Source: Thozetella sp. PMI_491 (lineage: Eukaryota; Ascomycota; Sordariomycetes; Chaetosphaeriales; Chaetosphaeriaceae). Taken from it: a DNA stretch of 64,000 bases. Numbering within the stretch: position 1 is the first letter of the stretch; every line of letters starts with the position of its first letter. The stretch spans positions 310,001-374,000 of the forward strand of contig MU270065.1 of the NCBI GenBank assembly GCA_021432635.1. The letters run 5' to 3'. The notes under the pieces are model-generated. The model was not told where the DNA came from. It did no database searches and saw only the letters and a list, made by a program, of their open reading frames with translations. Of the stretch, positions 22,101-34,363 are shown in pieces. Both the position numbers and the translations under genes were made by a program.

Positions 22101-22880
22101 TGCCTGTTGCCCAAGTGCCACCGTGACTCCTTGGAAATCCTCTTCACCTTCCTCAAGTGGGCTGGTTCGTTCCACCAGGTCGACGACGAGGCCGGATCTA
22201 AGATGGACATCAAGAATCTTGCCACTGTCATCGCGCCAAACATTCTTTACAATCCCTCTAAGGCCGCTGCCCTGGACAGCGACCCAATGTTTGCCATCGA
22301 TGCCGTCGAGATTTTGATCACATACATTGAGGACATGTGCTTGGTGAGTCTCCTCCCCTGAAGTGTCCCTTCGCCATCGCTTGCTCTTCCTTTGGCATTT
22401 GTTGTGTCTCGACCGAACCCAGTTGCTGACGTCCCTCACTAGGTTCCGGACGACTTGGTCGATCTTTTATTGGATTCGACGCTTTTCAACAACGGCGACA
22501 TCACTACCAAGGAGATCATCAAGCGGTTTGGGGACCGCCCGATGAACGGTAGCCGCCAATTTGACATAAAGGAAATGGGACAGCACAATAACCCGAGCCG
22601 ACCGCCTCCGCGGAGAGTCGACACCGACCCTGCATACCTGCATCAGGAGAGCAGCGTCCGCCCTGTCCAGGAGCCGACGATTCCCTTCACCAACGTCCCA
22701 CAAGGCACCCCCCCTCCCAGGTGGCGAGGGCCCGAGGACGGCCCTCCGTCGCAGTACCCCCAACCGCAGTTTGAGAGCCCTGGCCCGCCAGGCGATGGCG
22801 ACCGGAACCAGCAGCGCCGGGAGTGGCGGAACTCGGGCTGGGGTAGACAAAACAGCGGCGTCACCACCGGGACAGCTTAG
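19132..22880 (+). CDS. lrg1: Rho GTPase-activating protein with three LIM domains (LRG1)
   Basis: GAP for Rho1 at sites of polar growth; controls cell-wall synthesis and hyphal tip extension in yeast and Neurospora. Four exons: 19132-19509, 19584-20277, 20332-22343, 22443-22880, giving 1,173 residues with phase kept. LIM1 starts at LCKKCGEPLTGQFVRALDG (about 97) and its second zinc module crosses intron 1 (FKCR|DCGQIVASKFFP). LIM2 follows (CYKCGGALRGSYITALDRKY). LIM3 (CMFCRKPIEDECVKNGDKRW) starts at about 471. The RhoGAP domain (about 820-1010) has GVFRKNGNIKKL with the arginine finger at about 872, LLKRYLRELPDPL, and IKNLATVIAPNIL. The region between LIM3 and GAP is a polar linker, and the tail is Pro/Gln-rich. 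Domain order and length agree with LRG1 of filamentous fungi. Confidence 0.95.
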
Positions 22881-23944
22881 GCAATCATTCCTTCGCCCAG
22901 CCCTTCTCATGAACCCACCTTGATAGCCCATGGCGATATTTATGGCATCGCAAACAACATCTGAGGCCCCCGCGAAGCTGTAGGGCAGCTCTAGCACGGC
23001 CCCTTGCCCCTTCCTGCCCCATATCTCGGGCATTAAAGGCCAACAGTACCCTTCCCAATCCGCACGAGTTCTCTTGGGCCAAGAGACGGATTGATTTCTG
23101 ATAATTACGTCCTTCGGTTCTTGCGACCCTGCTCCTCCGCAAGGGCCTGAGGACTTTTTGACCTGTCGCTTTCGGAAGACGCGAAGAACATTCCCCTTCT
23201 CCGATGGTGGGACAAGGGGGCCGCCGTCATGGGGCGTGAGGACTCGGAGGCGATCCTTCTTTCACCACATGATTTGAGCAGCCGGTTCTTGGGGAGTGGT
23301 GAACTCGGGCCTTCTCAACTTGATTCTAGAGGGGAGATGGAAGAAAACCAGGAGAAAAGGAAGGCGACCGCACCTGGAGGTCAATTTTGCTTTCCTTGTC
23401 TGGAGACGGAGGCGAGCGCATTGACGTTAGGGCTGAACTTGTTGGAGTAAGGTACTGTGGGATACCTCTAGCCTAGGCTATCTTTCTAGGGAATTCTCCT
23501 CTGGCAAGTCTTTTGCACTTGCGGTGTTTGCGTATGTCGCGGCGGCGGCGGTCCTAGTGCGAACAAGAAGAGCGGTTATGATGAATGACGATTTATTACT
23601 ATCCCCTATATGCAATACAAAATCGAGCTGCTGGTATGGGCCACGCCGATCTTTGCGCATCGCGAATATTCGTAGCGGTCCGTTTTGTTGACATCGGAAA
23701 AGGGGCCGAGGCGCCCCTATCCCCTTCCTCTATTAATTTTGGGTCTGCTCGGAACCGTGTCCTTGAACAACAAATCCCACCTTTTCATGTAGTTGTTATT
23801 AATTTTTCCTTAGTCGTTGACCGCTTGTAGAGCGCGGTAACCCCCCCCCCCCCTTTAAAGCTGTACATGAGACAGCATGCAGACGGCCAGATACATCTTG
23901 TATAGACCAGAAATCCACCGTCATTCCCTCGTAACCTGTTCCCT
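22881..23944. other. Convergent 3' region of lrg1 and erg26
   Basis: No protein-like frame. A C13 run lies at 23841-23853. It probably contains both 3' UTRs. Confidence 0.5.
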
Positions 23945-25161
23945 TCATTTCTTAGATATGCTATCGGTCTCGAGGAACCACTGCACACCACGCTTGATGC
24001 CCTCCTCCAGCGACACGATAGGCGCATATCCGAGCCGCCGCTTGGCCTTACCGATGTCGTAGTACCGAGTCATGGTGGCATAGACGATGCGCTGGCGGGT
24101 GAAGGTTGGCGGCTTGCGGATGATGGCGAAAAAGATCTCGCTGAGGAGCCCCAGGGTCAAGCCGAGCCCGCGCGGCAGCACCCAGACGTGGTCCTTGCCC
24201 TGGGGCGACCCCGCATAGTGCCAGATTGTCCGAGCATAGTCCCAGAAGTACACAGGGCTGCCGTTGGTGATGAAGAAGGCCTCGCCATCCACCTTTTCGT
24301 GGTCGAGCGGGGCGGTGCTCGCATCATACGTCACCAGGAGCGCTTGGGCGGCGAGCAGGTGGGCGTGCGCCACGTTCTCGACGTGGGTGAAGTCGAAAAG
24401 GTTGTCATTCTCGCCCACCTGAATCCAGGACTTACCTTCCTCGTACACGCGTAGCAGGTTGAGCATCTGCATGGTGTCGCCCTCGCCCATGATGCCTGAC
24501 GGCCGGATGGCGCATGTGAGCAGCTTCGAGCCGTCCTTGCGGTTGGCGGCTAGGATGAGTTCTTCGGCGGCCGCCTGCGCAGTGAGGTTCGCTTAGCAAC
24601 AGGTACCCATATCACCACAAACCCTTGATATAGGGGAAAGAGGGAGGAGGGGAGGGGGGCTATAAGCTGGCTTACCTTGGTCTCCGAGTAGTACTCTGTC
24701 TGGGCCTTGCCCCGAATCACAGGCCACTCCTCGTTGGCATTGATCAGGTCGCTCACGTTGTCGCTGATAATGCTCGCCGAGCTGGTGTACACGAGCCCCT
24801 TGACGCCTGTTGCCCGCGCGGCTTCGATGACGGACTGGGTCCCCTCGACGTTGACCTTGTAGTAGATGGCGTTCGACATGCTCCCGCTATCGCTTTGCGG
24901 GATGGGCGAGGCTGTGTGGATTACGATATCGGGCTTGATCTCCTCGAAGAGACTCTGCAGCTTGGCCGTGTCGGTGATGTCGGCCTCGAAGTACTTTACG
25001 CCATCCGAGTCGGGGCGCCGGTTTCGCGTGCAGCGCAGGTCGATGACGGAGACGGCCACCTTGTAGTCCCGCAGGACCACCCGCACGACGTGGTGGCCAA
25101 GGAAGCCGCAGCCGCCAATGACGAGGACATTGCCTAGGTTCGACTTCTTCTGGGGTGCCAT
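23945..25161 (-). CDS. erg26: Sterol-4-alpha-carboxylate 3-dehydrogenase, decarboxylating (Erg26)
   Basis: NAD(P)-dependent C-3 dehydrogenase/decarboxylase of the C-4 demethylation complex (with Erg25 and Erg27) in ergosterol synthesis, at the ER. Two exons on the minus strand: 25161-24676 and 24574-23945 (371 residues). The N-terminal Rossmann motif is VIGGCGFLGHHVV; VIDLRCTRN follows the second strand, and HTASP is the 3beta-HSD-type segment. The catalytic Tyr-x-x-x-Lys is YSETK at 158-162, with the lysine as the last codon of exon 1. C-terminal features are DFTHVENVAHAHLLAAQAL, FFITNGSP, and RRLGYAPIVSLEEGI. It ends in ISKK; the two lysines are at the very end and so do not form a standard KKxx ER signal. 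Length fits the family (about 350-375). It is secure as a 3beta-HSD-family enzyme and very likely Erg26. Confidence 0.92.
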
Positions 25162-25839
25162 GGTCGGACGGGTTCGCGCGCGTCGCCGTGGGATGGATAG
25201 CTTGGTGCGAAGGAAGGGAAGCCGATTGGCCCTGCACGACGAATTCCGATGCCAGACTTGGGTGGCGTCGCCGGCTATTTGTCGAAAAGCAGTGAAGAGT
25301 ATCGCGAGAAACCTGTGGAAGCTTTCGGGGGACGAGTATGCAAAAAACCCACCTCCTGAAGCTCCCCAGGAATTATTGGCCCGGGATCGGGGGCCGGGGA
25401 CCGTAATTATTGTACCGTGATGTACTTAGCTAGCGCCGAACCCCTACAACCGCCCCAGTCGCTGAGCTTTCTGTGCCTGGGCTGAGCCCCACACATGCAT
25501 CTGGGCATTCTCTTTTTTTTTGCCAGTTACACACCCACCACACCTAAACGAGCCATCGGCACGCTTCATTGGCGCGAGACATAGATGCCACCCGCCAACA
25601 CGCGGGAGGCTTCGCACGTGGAGCATCATTCTAGGCATTCACAACTGCCTGCCTTTCTCCTTGGACCTTTGTTCGTCTGAGACTCTTGGATGCTTTGTAC
25701 ATATATAATACCCACATATCTTTCACGTCTTCCTCCTTGGCTGCCCCGACAGCCTCCCTTCCTTTTCTCCAGCTAGTCTCGCGCGTACAAATGAAGTCTC
25801 GTGCATGCGCTCAGCCCACTGGCCCGTGACCCTGTCGCG
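25162..25839. other. Divergent promoter region of erg26 and the 25840 gene
   Basis: No coding signal. The half nearest 25840 is pyrimidine-rich (a CTTCC-rich leader from about 25725). I could not assign sterol-response elements with confidence. Confidence 0.5.
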
Positions 25840-27171
25840 ATGCCGGACCAAGATGCGGAACTTCTCGTGCACATCGCAGCTCCGAGTAGAGCCGCCGACG
25901 ACACAAGGTATCGCAGCCTGGCACAAGCGTATGTGGACTTTGAGCCTGTATCGCGCACGTCACTCTTCCCGGCCGAGTCGCGGCAACAGACCCATGGCGA
26001 TGGCGAGCCGGCAAACCTGAGTAGCCAGCCAGTTGAGCTTCCCTCATTCATAAGCTCCGTAGAACTCTCTTTCGGCAGTGCCTCGGACAATCTGAGGTCG
26101 CCTCGCGTCCTTGCGCTGCCGACAGACAACGCGCAGCAAGAAGCCGCCGGCTCCTGGCACCCACCGCCAAGCGTCATAGAGGACTCGATGCCCGATAACA
26201 ACCTGGCTATGCCGCAGTTCTGCTCACCAACCAGGATCTTGGAGTACTACCTATCTGGATTCGAGAGTAGTCAGTCGGCCGCGTCCCCGCACACAGTAGC
26301 CCACGCACCACCGGCAAGCTTGCCTTCCCCTGGCCAGGTGATCCCACGGTCGCCAACGATGGGCTTGAAGCGCGCCCGCGCCGGCGCCTCGATACGATTG
26401 TCATCTGACAAAGATAGCATTATACCCTGCACTAATAGAGACCACGCCATGGTCGGGGATCCCTCCTCGACGCCGCTCCAATCTTCGTCGAGCAGGGCGG
26501 ACTCGGAGCCGCCGCAAAACAAGCGACGAAGAAGCTCCCTTATGGAAGACCCTCCCCAGGGACTCGGGAGGAGCACTAGTGACATGGGACCCCGCCAGGA
26601 ATTTGTCCAGGAGCAAATCAAGACACTACACTCGAGGAAGCTTCGGAGGTCTTGTCAGAGCCTCGACGGCCTCGAGATCCATGCCCCTGCGCCACCCGTA
26701 TCCTGCGCCGACGTTGAGCCCTCCATGATGGTGACCGAGCAGCTAGCCAAGCTAGCACGGGATGCCGACATGAGCAGGCACTTTGTCGAGCCGCGGGTTC
26801 AGACCCGAGAGCTTCGGGCCCTCGAGCGGGGGCACTGGTACGTCGACTGCGCAGGCTGGTCGATGAACAAGCGACAGGAAATCTGGAGATTTCTCACTAA
26901 TTATGTGGGAGCCGGGGAGGCAGGTTGGGGCGTCTGGTGCCGAAGGGATGCTGCTTTCACCTACCTGCGTCTCTTCTGCTGGGGGCAGATCGTCGGACAC
27001 ATGTATCTGATGCTCTATCTCGCGACCAAGCGGGACATTCTCTACATGCGGGTCTCTTGGATTGGTGCGGACGGCCAGGATGTCATCACGATGCCTGCGA
27101 GGAAGCGCTCGTCTAGCTCAGCTAAGGGAAAAGGGAAGGTCGACGTCATGGTTGCAGCGATGGACAAATGA
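25840..27171 (+). CDS. Protein of unknown function with disordered N-terminus and a folded C-terminal domain
   Basis: Intronless frame. I start it at 25840 (443 residues), where a conserved-looking block begins (MPDQDAELLVHIAAPSRAAD, then YRSLAQAYVDFEP); an in-frame ATG at 25801 adds 13 residues. The middle (about 60-260) is Ser/Pro-rich and contains a basic patch NKRRRS, a possible nuclear signal. The C-terminal third looks folded: TRELRALERGHWYVDCAGW, QEIWRFLTNYVGAGEAGWGVWC, then an aromatic-rich segment LFCWGQIVGHMYLMLYLATK. It ends in a Lys/Ser tail. I do not recognise the family. The basic patch and the layout would fit a nuclear protein, but there is no DNA-binding motif to support that. 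Confidence 0.75.
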   Translation: MPDQDAELLVHIAAPSRAADDTRYRSLAQAYVDFEPVSRTSLFPAESRQQTHGDGEPANLSSQPVELPSFISSVELSFGSASDNLRSPRVLALPTDNAQQEAAGSWHPPPSVIEDSMPDNNLAMPQFCSPTRILEYYLSGFESSQSAASPHTVAHAPPASLPSPGQVIPRSPTMGLKRARAGASIRLSSDKDSIIPCTNRDHAMVGDPSSTPLQSSSSRADSEPPQNKRRRSSLMEDPPQGLGRSTSDMGPRQEFVQEQIKTLHSRKLRRSCQSLDGLEIHAPAPPVSCADVEPSMMVTEQLAKLARDADMSRHFVEPRVQTRELRALERGHWYVDCAGWSMNKRQEIWRFLTNYVGAGEAGWGVWCRRDAAFTYLRLFCWGQIVGHMYLMLYLATKRDILYMRVSWIGADGQDVITMPARKRSSSSAKGKGKVDVMVAAMDK

Positions 27172-27700
27172 CGAAGCCGTTGGGTAAGGTCGACCCATGG
27201 GCACTACTAGGAGGAGGGAGGAGCGTGGGATGCATCTGAGATGGCGTCAGGGAATCTGCATGGTTTGATACCCGAGAGCATGGCACCGGAGCATACAAGG
27301 AGGGCCCCGGGCGAGGCACACCATTACATAGCCATGAGGATATGATGAAAAGAACCCCTTTCTTTTACTTTTCTCATTAAGCCGTCGTCACTTGCGGTAA
27401 ACGGGCTACTTTGGGCGAATTTCTGAAATGGTATCTTGATGGACGGAGACGGGCTCCTTTTGGGGAAGAAATACTGCTACACGGCTCTGGTGGTCTTCAA
27501 GAGAGGACCTACAAAAACAACGGGAAGGAAAGCAGCCAAGCTCGCGGGGGTGGCCCGGTGCTCTATAGAACTCGAAACTTGAAGAAGCCACAGCCCATAC
27601 CATCCGACCGCACAAGCCCGACCGACGCCCAGACACAGAGAATAGATCGACATCCATATTGTACATGGAGAGCCACGACGCACAGCATTATCGGCAACGC
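27172..27700. other. Convergent 3' region
   Basis: No gene seen. It contains the 3' UTRs of the unknown gene (plus strand) and the HMG gene (minus strand). Confidence 0.5.
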
Positions 27701-28780
27701 TTATTCGGTCTTGGACTTGGAGCGGCGAGCAAGCTTCGGCTTCAGACCGAAGACCTCGTCGCATTCCTTGGCATACCTCTCCCGATCGGCTTCGGCCTGG
27801 TCGTAGAAGGGCTATGGCGCGCATTGTGGTTAGTGATCTCACTAGGCGTGGATGTTGTAGGGGACATCAGGGCAACGTACTTTGCGCTCCTCCTCGTTCA
27901 TCTTGTTCCACTCCTCGGCCATCTGTGTAATAGCTGCAACGCTTGATGGTTTCCCGGGGCTGGACGCATATTCGTCAGACTGGAACCGCGACTTGACAAA
28001 CAGGCTGTAAGCGTTGCGCGGTTGTAGAGGGAGACGGTCATCCTTCAAGAAGGACAGGCCGAGGCGGCGGCGGGCTTGGTTTGCTTCGAAAACCTGGAGA
28101 GGCGTGAAGCTTTCGAGCCACGCCTTCTGTGCCGCGGCGTTGGCGGCCTTGTTTTCGGTAGCGATGGCATTCAGGCGCTGCACCAAAGGTCAGCTGCGGG
28201 TACAGGGGAGAGCAGTTTTTCTCTTCTTTCTTGTCTGCGGACAACCTACAGTGTGCTCCGATTCGGGGAGTCTCTTGTACTCCTGGACGGCCTTGGTCAA
28301 GGTCTTGGTAACCTCGGCGCGAGTCCACAGCTTCTCTTCCGGCTTGGTTGTTTTGAAGACTTCGCTGACCCAGACGCCACGGGCATACACGGGAAGCTTG
28401 GCAGGCTGGCTCTTGAGAAGCGCAACCTCTCTGTTCTTCGCCTTCTCGGCGCGGTCCTTCTGCTCTGGCGTCAAAGACACCTTCACCTTCTTGGCCCGCG
28501 CCGCCGGCTTCTTAGGCTTGGCAGCTGCCTTCTTCTTGGTGCCCGTCGCCGCCTTCTTGGTCCCGGCGCTCTTCTTCTTCGGCTTCTTCTCGGCCGCGGC
28601 GTCGGATGCGTCCGCGTAGCCGCGGCGGGGGATGACGTAGACAGAAACGGGACGGCCGACCGGCGCGGCGGCCTGTGGTTGAGGGACACGTGAGGTCAAG
28701 CGGGCGAGGAGCTTGGCCGCAGGGACCGGGCCGCCAACGCGCACGCGGCGTGCAGTCGCGAGGCCAATTGCTGACCACAT
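27701..28780 (-). CDS. Mitochondrial HMG-box DNA-packaging protein (Abf2/mtHMG type)
   Basis: Likely binds and compacts mitochondrial DNA. Three exons on the minus strand: 28780-28250, 28177-27881, 27811-27701 (312 residues, phase 0 at both junctions). The N-terminus is basic and lacks acids (MWSAIGLATARRVRVGG), with RRGYAD further on that looks like a presequence cleavage region. A histone-H1-like Lys/Ala/Pro run follows (about 65-110). Two HMG-like regions come next: a diverged one around residues 130-225, and a clear C-terminal box, LPLQPRNAYSLFVKSRF ... AAITQMAEEWNKMNEEERK|PFYDQAEADRERYAKE, split by intron 2. It ends in RRSKSKTE. The organisation resembles the mitochondrial HMG proteins of filamentous ascomycetes. 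Mitochondrial location is inferred from the N-terminus. The ATG at 28780 is preferred over in-frame ATGs further upstream because the targeting-like sequence starts there. Confidence 0.82.
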
Positions 28781-29891
28781 CGTCGCTGGTATGCGCGGCC
28801 GGCTTTGGCGGGAATTTTCGATATGGGCGGTGGTTTCGGTTCGCGGTGGTGCGCGGATTGGGGGGGCTTGCAGTTTGAAAACTCGAGGCCTGGCGATGGG
28901 GTGGTCGAGCCGCATGAAGCAGCTCATCAAAGCTCCCCCAGCCCCTGTCCAATCACGGTAGATGCATCGACGCCGGGGTATCCGTATTGTATGTCCTCCA
29001 TAGGCCCTCTAGCTTCAGTGACATCACTCATAACGACCCGGGGTAGCTGGGTCATTTACGCAAGACTGAGCGATAGCTCTCTGGCGACCCAGAGGTCTGT
29101 CTAGCTTTGGACCAACACCTATGGACTCTCTCTTACTGACACAGGCGGCCCTGCCTTGCGCTGGTTGGAGCATTCATGCTGCAGGTGCATTTCTGCCACG
29201 AGTCGACCCGAAACGGTCTCGCCTTGTGGAAACTTACCCTCCCCTCTAGGAGCTGATCCCTCGAGCGAGCCTTGAGCTTACTTGCGCGGTTATAAGCCCA
29301 TGAACATGAGTTGATGGAGGAATCGCCCTCGCATAATCGCGCTCCTTCTGGCTCTCCAGCTGGAAACCGTGCTTGGTGAAGTTGTTTCCAACAGCGAAGG
29401 AAGAACCGTTGGATGCCGTGCGCTCCGTACTTGGGTTGGATAGGAGCTACCGGCTCAACACTATCTAGAATCGTTTGATATGAGAAGTCTTTATTGAGAA
29501 TATTCTAGATCAGCACAACCTAACTATTTTCCCCCGTGCCGATTAAGTCTAGGTGAGACCGTATTTCAGTGTTAATTCTGAATCGCTTCCCTAGGTTCCG
29601 TAATGTACATATTTAACTTTGTATATTACGTATAAAAGTGGGGTTTTGTGCACGGGCCATTATTACCTTTTTGCCTCAGCCTTTTCGATTAGAGCTTTCG
29701 AACTTCGCCTCTCCCCATCGTCGTCCCTGCAACGCAAGTCACCAAGAACCGTGGCCTCGAGCATCGCGGCGACTGAGGGACTGACAACGGAGTCCAGTGG
29801 CTTGTACTTCCGTTACGAGGCGAACGAGTTACTTACTATCAAAAGAGTACTATCACCTCGCCAGTGACCCGCTGAGCCACCAACCAACAGA
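28781..29891. other. Divergent spacer between the HMG gene and prp5
   Basis: No gene seen. 29450-29650 is clearly richer in A+T than its surroundings, with TATATTACGTATAAAAG near 29620-29637, possibly promoter-like for prp5. Confidence 0.5.
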
Positions 29892-32800
29892 ATGGCTCGG
29901 CCCAAGGACTCACGCTCACCATCTCCTGCAGGTAGCTACGCCTCCAGAAAGCGCAATGATGACAGACGCGACCGGCCCCGCCGCGACGGGCCTCGTGATC
30001 GGAGGCGCTCTCGCAGCCCAGATGTGAGATTCCCTTACCATCCTCGTGGCTCCCCTCTTGGCCCATCTAATCAGCACCAATTCCAGCGTCGATATCGCGA
30101 CCGCGACAGGGATGGCGACTGGAGGGACCATGATGCCCCTCGGCGCCGAGACCGCTCGATAGACCGTCGCGATGATGATTACCACCACAGCTCCCGGCGC
30201 GATGGAGGCCAACACCGGGATCGAAGAAGATCACGCGACCGCGGCCCTCGCTCCCCCGACCGACGCCGGCCACGCAGCAGAGACGGAGACCGAGACTATC
30301 GTGGCAGGCGAGACGACTCCCGTGATAGAGCCGGAGGCCGTCGCGAAGGGACTGCTGACTCGGGACCTCGCAGAGGCGAAGATGGTCGGGTGAAGGGTGA
30401 GCGTGATCGGGTGCCGGGTGCGAATGCCAAAGAACATGAGGTACGCCTTGCCACCCCCCAGCGTATTGGAATGTGGATAGCAGGAGCTAACGATGGATCG
30501 CAGCCAGCTAAGTCTGCACAAACCCAAGCGCAGTCCGAGGCCGACAAGAAGGCTGAACGACTGCGCAAAATCCAAGCCATGAAGCAGAAGCATGCTATGA
30601 AGGAGGCAAAGGAAGCGGATGCAGGAACTACTCGGAAACTCCTCGCTGAGATGGACCAAAAAGCTAGCGGCGCACCCAGCCCAGCCCAGGATTCCCCCGC
30701 AACCCCCGCAACCCCCGCGACTCCCGAGTCAACGACGACGATGACGACGACGACGACGACGACGTATGCCGGCAAGTTCGATCCTAAAGCCATCGCCCGG
30801 AATTCAAAGGCGCACCGCCCTCACTCTCCCACGAGGCTCGGGCCCGCAAAACTCGGCGAAGTCAAGACGCAGGCGCCGCCGAAGCCTCTTGCCGTCAACA
30901 ACCTCTCCAAAGCCTCCGCTCTCCCGGCGAACAGAGCCATAAGCGGGTTCGGTTTCCGCAAAGGAGCTGCTGATAACGACAAGTTTGCCTCAAAGCGGAA
31001 GTTAGACCTGGACGACGAGGAAACTTCCAAGCGAAAGTTAGCCAAGCTCCCTGACTTTTCTCTTGAGAAGACTGATGATACTCCTTACGCGGACCAGGAC
31101 GAGGAAGAGGATGGGGACGCAGACGAGATGGACTTCGTCAAGGACGAAGAGGAAGCTGCCGCCGCCGCCAGAGCCGCTCACGAGAGGCGTGAAGAGCGCA
31201 TCCTGCAACAGAGCATGGCTATGCAGACCGACGACGGCGAGGAAGCCGGAGCCAACGCCGAGACAAAGGAAGCCCCGACTACCTCCGTCCCCCCTCCCGC
31301 CCCTGCTGCTGCAGCCGAGGCTATGGATGTTGACGAAGACGATATCGACCCTCTCGATGCCTTCATGGCCAACCTCGGCGGCTCAGGTTCTGGTGATGGG
31401 CCGAAGTCGTTCAAGAAGAAGCCGCCCAGCGGAAAGATGGAAGCCGAGCCCGAGACGTACTTCAGCGATGACGATTACGGCTTCGAAGCTAATAATGCCG
31501 ATGCCAAGTCCATTCTTGCTCTAGCAGCGAAGCGCAAGAAGAAGGACATCCCGACGGTCGATTACAGCAAGCTGCAGCTCAATCCCATCAGGAAGAACTT
31601 CTGGGTCGAGCCGTACGAGTTGAGTCAAATGACCGAGGAAGAGACAGCGGACCTTCGAATAGAACTAGACGGTATCAAGGTTTCCGGCAAGGACGTGCCC
31701 AAACCAGTCCAGAAATGGTCGCATTGTGGCCTAACTCGCCCAATCTTGGACACGATCGATTCTCTGGCCTATGAGAAGCCGACACCCATCCAAATGCAGG
31801 CGCTGCCCGTCATCATGTCAGGGCGCGATGTCGTTGGCGTAGCCAAGACGGGTTCTGGAAAAACCATGGCCTTTCTGATTCCTATGTTCCGCCACGTCAA
31901 GGACCAAGACCCCGTGTCCGGGGACGACGGGCCCGTCGCCCTCATTATGACGCCCACTCGCGAGCTGGCTGTTCAGATTCACCGCGACTGTAAGCCGTTC
32001 CTCAAGGCGTTGAACCTGCGGGCCGTCGCCGCATACGGCGGCGCTCCCATCAAGGACCAGATTGCGGAGCTCAAGCGAGGCGCCGAGATTGTCGTTGCTA
32101 CGCCGGGTAGAATGATCGATCTTCTTGCGGCCAACCAAGGGCGTGTTACCAACCTCCGCCGGGTTACTTACATAGTGCTGGACGAGGCCGACCGTATGTT
32201 TGACATGGGTTTTGAGCCCCAGGTGATGAAGATCTTCAACAACATCCGACCTGAGCGTCAGACCATTCTGTTCTCGGCTACCATGCCTCGGATCATCGAT
32301 GCGCTGACCAAGAAGGTCCTCCGCGAGCCGGTGGAGATCACCGTCGGCGGTCGCAGTGTTGTCGCACCCGAGATCACCCAGGTCGTCGAAATAAGGGAAG
32401 AGAAGGACAAGTTTATTCGCCTGCTCGAGCTCCTGGGTGACCTGTACGTCAACGATGACGATGTCCGTGCCTTGATCTTCGTCGAGCGGCAAGAGAAGGC
32501 AGACGAGCTGCTAAGAGAGCTCCTACGCCGAGGCTACGGGTGTATGTCTCTGCATGGTGGGAAAGACCAAGTGGATCGGGATTCTACCATTGCAGATTTC
32601 AAGTCCGGCATCTGCCCCATTTTGATTGCAACGTCAGTTGCTGCGCGCGGTCTTGATGTGAAGCAGCTCAAGCTTGTCGTCAACTATGATGCGCCGAACC
32701 ATCTGGAGGACTATGTGCATCGGGCAGGCAGAACCGGTCGCGCAGGGAACACGGGCACTGCTGTCACTTTCATCACCGAGGAGCAGGAGAACTGCGCCCC

Positions 32801-33593
32801 GGGCATCGCAAAGGCGCTCGAGCAGAGCGGCCAGCCGGTACCCGAGCGGCTGAACGAGATGCGCAAGGCTTTCCGCGAGAAGGTGAAATCCGGAAAGGCC
32901 AAGGACACGACAGGCTTCGGCGGCAAGGGCCTGGAGAAGCTCGATAAGGACCGAGAGGCCGCGCGTCTACGCGAGCGCAAGACGCACAAGACCGAGGGAG
33001 AGGAGGACTTCAAGGAAGAGGAAGCAGATGAGGACGAAAAGGTCAAAAAGGCCAAGACCGCCGTCCAGACTGCTACCTCGGCTATCGTGTCCCGGGATGC
33101 CGCCAAGAAAGAGACCGACGAACCGAAGGCTGCCGCTGATACGGGCTCTCCGGCGACGCCCACGACGGGTGGCGCCCTGGACAAGGCCTCGTCTGTCATT
33201 AGCGAGATCAACAAGCGCCTCGCGCGTGCGGGCCAACTCCGCCCCGGCCAGTCCATCGACAACAAGGGCCCAGACGCAGGTGCCTTCCACGCGACGCTCG
33301 AGATCAACGACTTCCCCCAGAAGGCGCGCTGGGCTGTCACAAACCGCACTAACGTGGCTAAGATCCTTGAGGCCACCGGCACATCCATCACCAACAAGGG
33401 CAACTTCTACCCCCCCGGCAAGGAGCCGGAATCTGGCGCCGACCCCAAACTTTACATCCTCATCGAGGGCGACACCGAGGTGGCGGTGGGAAACGCTCTT
33501 TCGGAGCTCACGCGCCTTCTCAAAGAAGGCACCATGGCCGCCGCCGACGCCGAGAGCCGGGCTCCGGCGAGCGGGCGCTACACCATCACTTGA
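29892..33593 (+). CDS. prp5: DEAD-box splicing ATPase Prp5 (DDX46 class)
   Basis: RNA-dependent ATPase that remodels U2 snRNP during branch-site recognition; nuclear. The reading frame is open for 1,233 codons, but I infer a 63-nt intron at 30441-30503 (GTACGC ... GAGCTAAC ... GATCGCAG) whose length is a multiple of three, giving 1,212 residues. Numbering below assumes splicing. The first 150 residues are Arg/Asp/Ser repeats like an RS domain. A Thr run (about 260-272) is encoded by an ACG repeat. Helicase motifs: Q motif [11 protein letters not shown]; motif I AKTGSGKT (lysine about 631-637); PTRELA; TPGR; DEAD at about 743; SAT; then [15 protein letters not shown] and [10 protein letters not shown]. 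The C-terminal KH-like region with [14 protein letters not shown] is typical of Prp5/DDX46. The acidic insert upstream of the core ([13 protein letters not shown]) is also a family feature. Confidence 0.95.
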   Translation: MARPKDSRSPSPAGSYASRKRNDDRRDRPRRDGPRDRRRSRSPDVRFPYHPRGSPLGPSNQHQFQRRYRDRDRDGDWRDHDAPRRRDRSIDRRDDDYHHSSRRDGGQHRDRRRSRDRGPRSPDRRRPRSRDGDRDYRGRRDDSRDRAGGRREGTADSGPRRGEDGRVKGERDRVPGANAKEHEVRLATPQRIGMWIAGANDGSQPAKSAQTQAQSEADKKAERLRKIQAMKQKHAMKEAKEADAGTTRKLLAEMDQKASGAPSPAQDSPATPATPATPESTTTMTTTTTTTYAGKFDPKAIARNSKAHRPHSPTRLGPAKLGEVKTQAPPKPLAVNNLSKASALPANRAISGFGFRKGAADNDKFASKRKLDLDDEETSKRKLAKLPDFSLEKTDDTPYADQDEEEDGDADEMDFVKDEEEAAAAARAAHERREERILQQSMAMQTDDGEEAGANAETKEAPTTSVPPPAPAAAAEAMDVDEDDIDPLDAFMANLGGSGSGDGPKSFKKKPPSGKMEAEPETYFSDDDYGFEANNADAKSILALAAKRKKKDIPTVDYSKLQLNPIRKNFWVEPYELSQMTEEETADLRIELDGIKVSGKDVPKPVQKWSHCGLTRPILDTIDSLAYEKPTPIQMQALPVIMSGRDVVGVAKTGSGKTMAFLIPMFRHVKDQDPVSGDDGPVALIMTPTRELAVQIHRDCKPFLKALNLRAVAAYGGAPIKDQIAELKRGAEIVVATPGRMIDLLAANQGRVTNLRRVTYIVLDEADRMFDMGFEPQVMKIFNNIRPERQTILFSATMPRIIDALTKKVLREPVEITVGGRSVVAPEITQVVEIREEKDKFIRLLELLGDLYVNDDDVRALIFVERQEKADELLRELLRRGYGCMSLHGGKDQVDRDSTIADFKSGICPILIATSVAARGLDVKQLKLVVNYDAPNHLEDYVHRAGRTGRAGNTGTAVTFITEEQENCAPGIAKALEQSGQPVPERLNEMRKAFREKVKSGKAKDTTGFGGKGLEKLDKDREAARLRERKTHKTEGEEDFKEEEADEDEKVKKAKTAVQTATSAIVSRDAAKKETDEPKAAADTGSPATPTTGGALDKASSVISEINKRLARAGQLRPGQSIDNKGPDAGAFHATLEINDFPQKARWAVTNRTNVAKILEATGTSITNKGNFYPPGKEPESGADPKLYILIEGDTEVAVGNALSELTRLLKEGTMAAADAESRAPASGRYTIT

Positions 33594-34363
33594 TCGCTAT
33601 ATCTGTAATCTTCTGCTCGTTTTGGCGGAGGTGGGCTGCGTCTGGTTTGCTCTTGGGTCTTATCACGGGCTGCTATAATCATCGCAGAGGTTTTTGTTAA
33701 GGGTGTGCTTGGTTTTGCCTCGGGGGGGGGGGGGGTGGTAGTAAAAGTTGAGATTGTTAGGTAGCAGCTAAACATGGCGTGTGATCCATCCTACAGCTGA
33801 GAAAATGCCAACACGCTGTCTCGTGGGAATGAAATCCCTGAATTGATGTATATCATCGCCCAAGTGCTACTTGCCCGGCAAAGGCGTTCCAATTCCAGTC
33901 TTGTGAAAGGGGTTCCTGAAAGTAAACAGCCGGAGTCATACATATCATACCTGCCTAGTAGCGCCTGTTGTCCGTACCTTCCTGCCCAGCCCGGATCATT
34001 TATAATCAATATTAGCTTGTGTACCTGCCGTTCCTATCCCGGAGTATCAACGCCGCCCGCCAGTTGGATATCATCAAGTTTAATCATCCGCCGGATTTGA
34101 ACAAGCCACCCCTGCGCCGAGCTAGGCGACAGGACGCCACATCTCGACGTCGACACAAAGCTTTGACCGAAGCCAGCAATGAAACCACCGAACCAATGCC
34201 GCCGTCTTTTGAATGCCGTTCTCTAATACCGTTCCAGTAAGTCGTCGCGCATTCTATATACCTAAGTTTTGTTCGACCACCTAGCCGCCTCGATAATGAC
34301 AGGAGAAGGGAGAGCGCTCCAGAAGAAAAGGGATGAGGGGGTGACATGGAGCATATCAACCCC
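33594..34363. other. Convergent 3' region of prp5 and the zinc regulator
   Basis: No gene seen. A G14 run lies at 33722-33735, just after the prp5 stop. Confidence 0.5.

Noticed and set aside
29450-29650. AT-rich stretch as a repeat-induced point mutation relic
   Set aside because: Only about 200 bp, no duplicated sequence or transposon coding remnants; more simply part of the prp5 promoter region.
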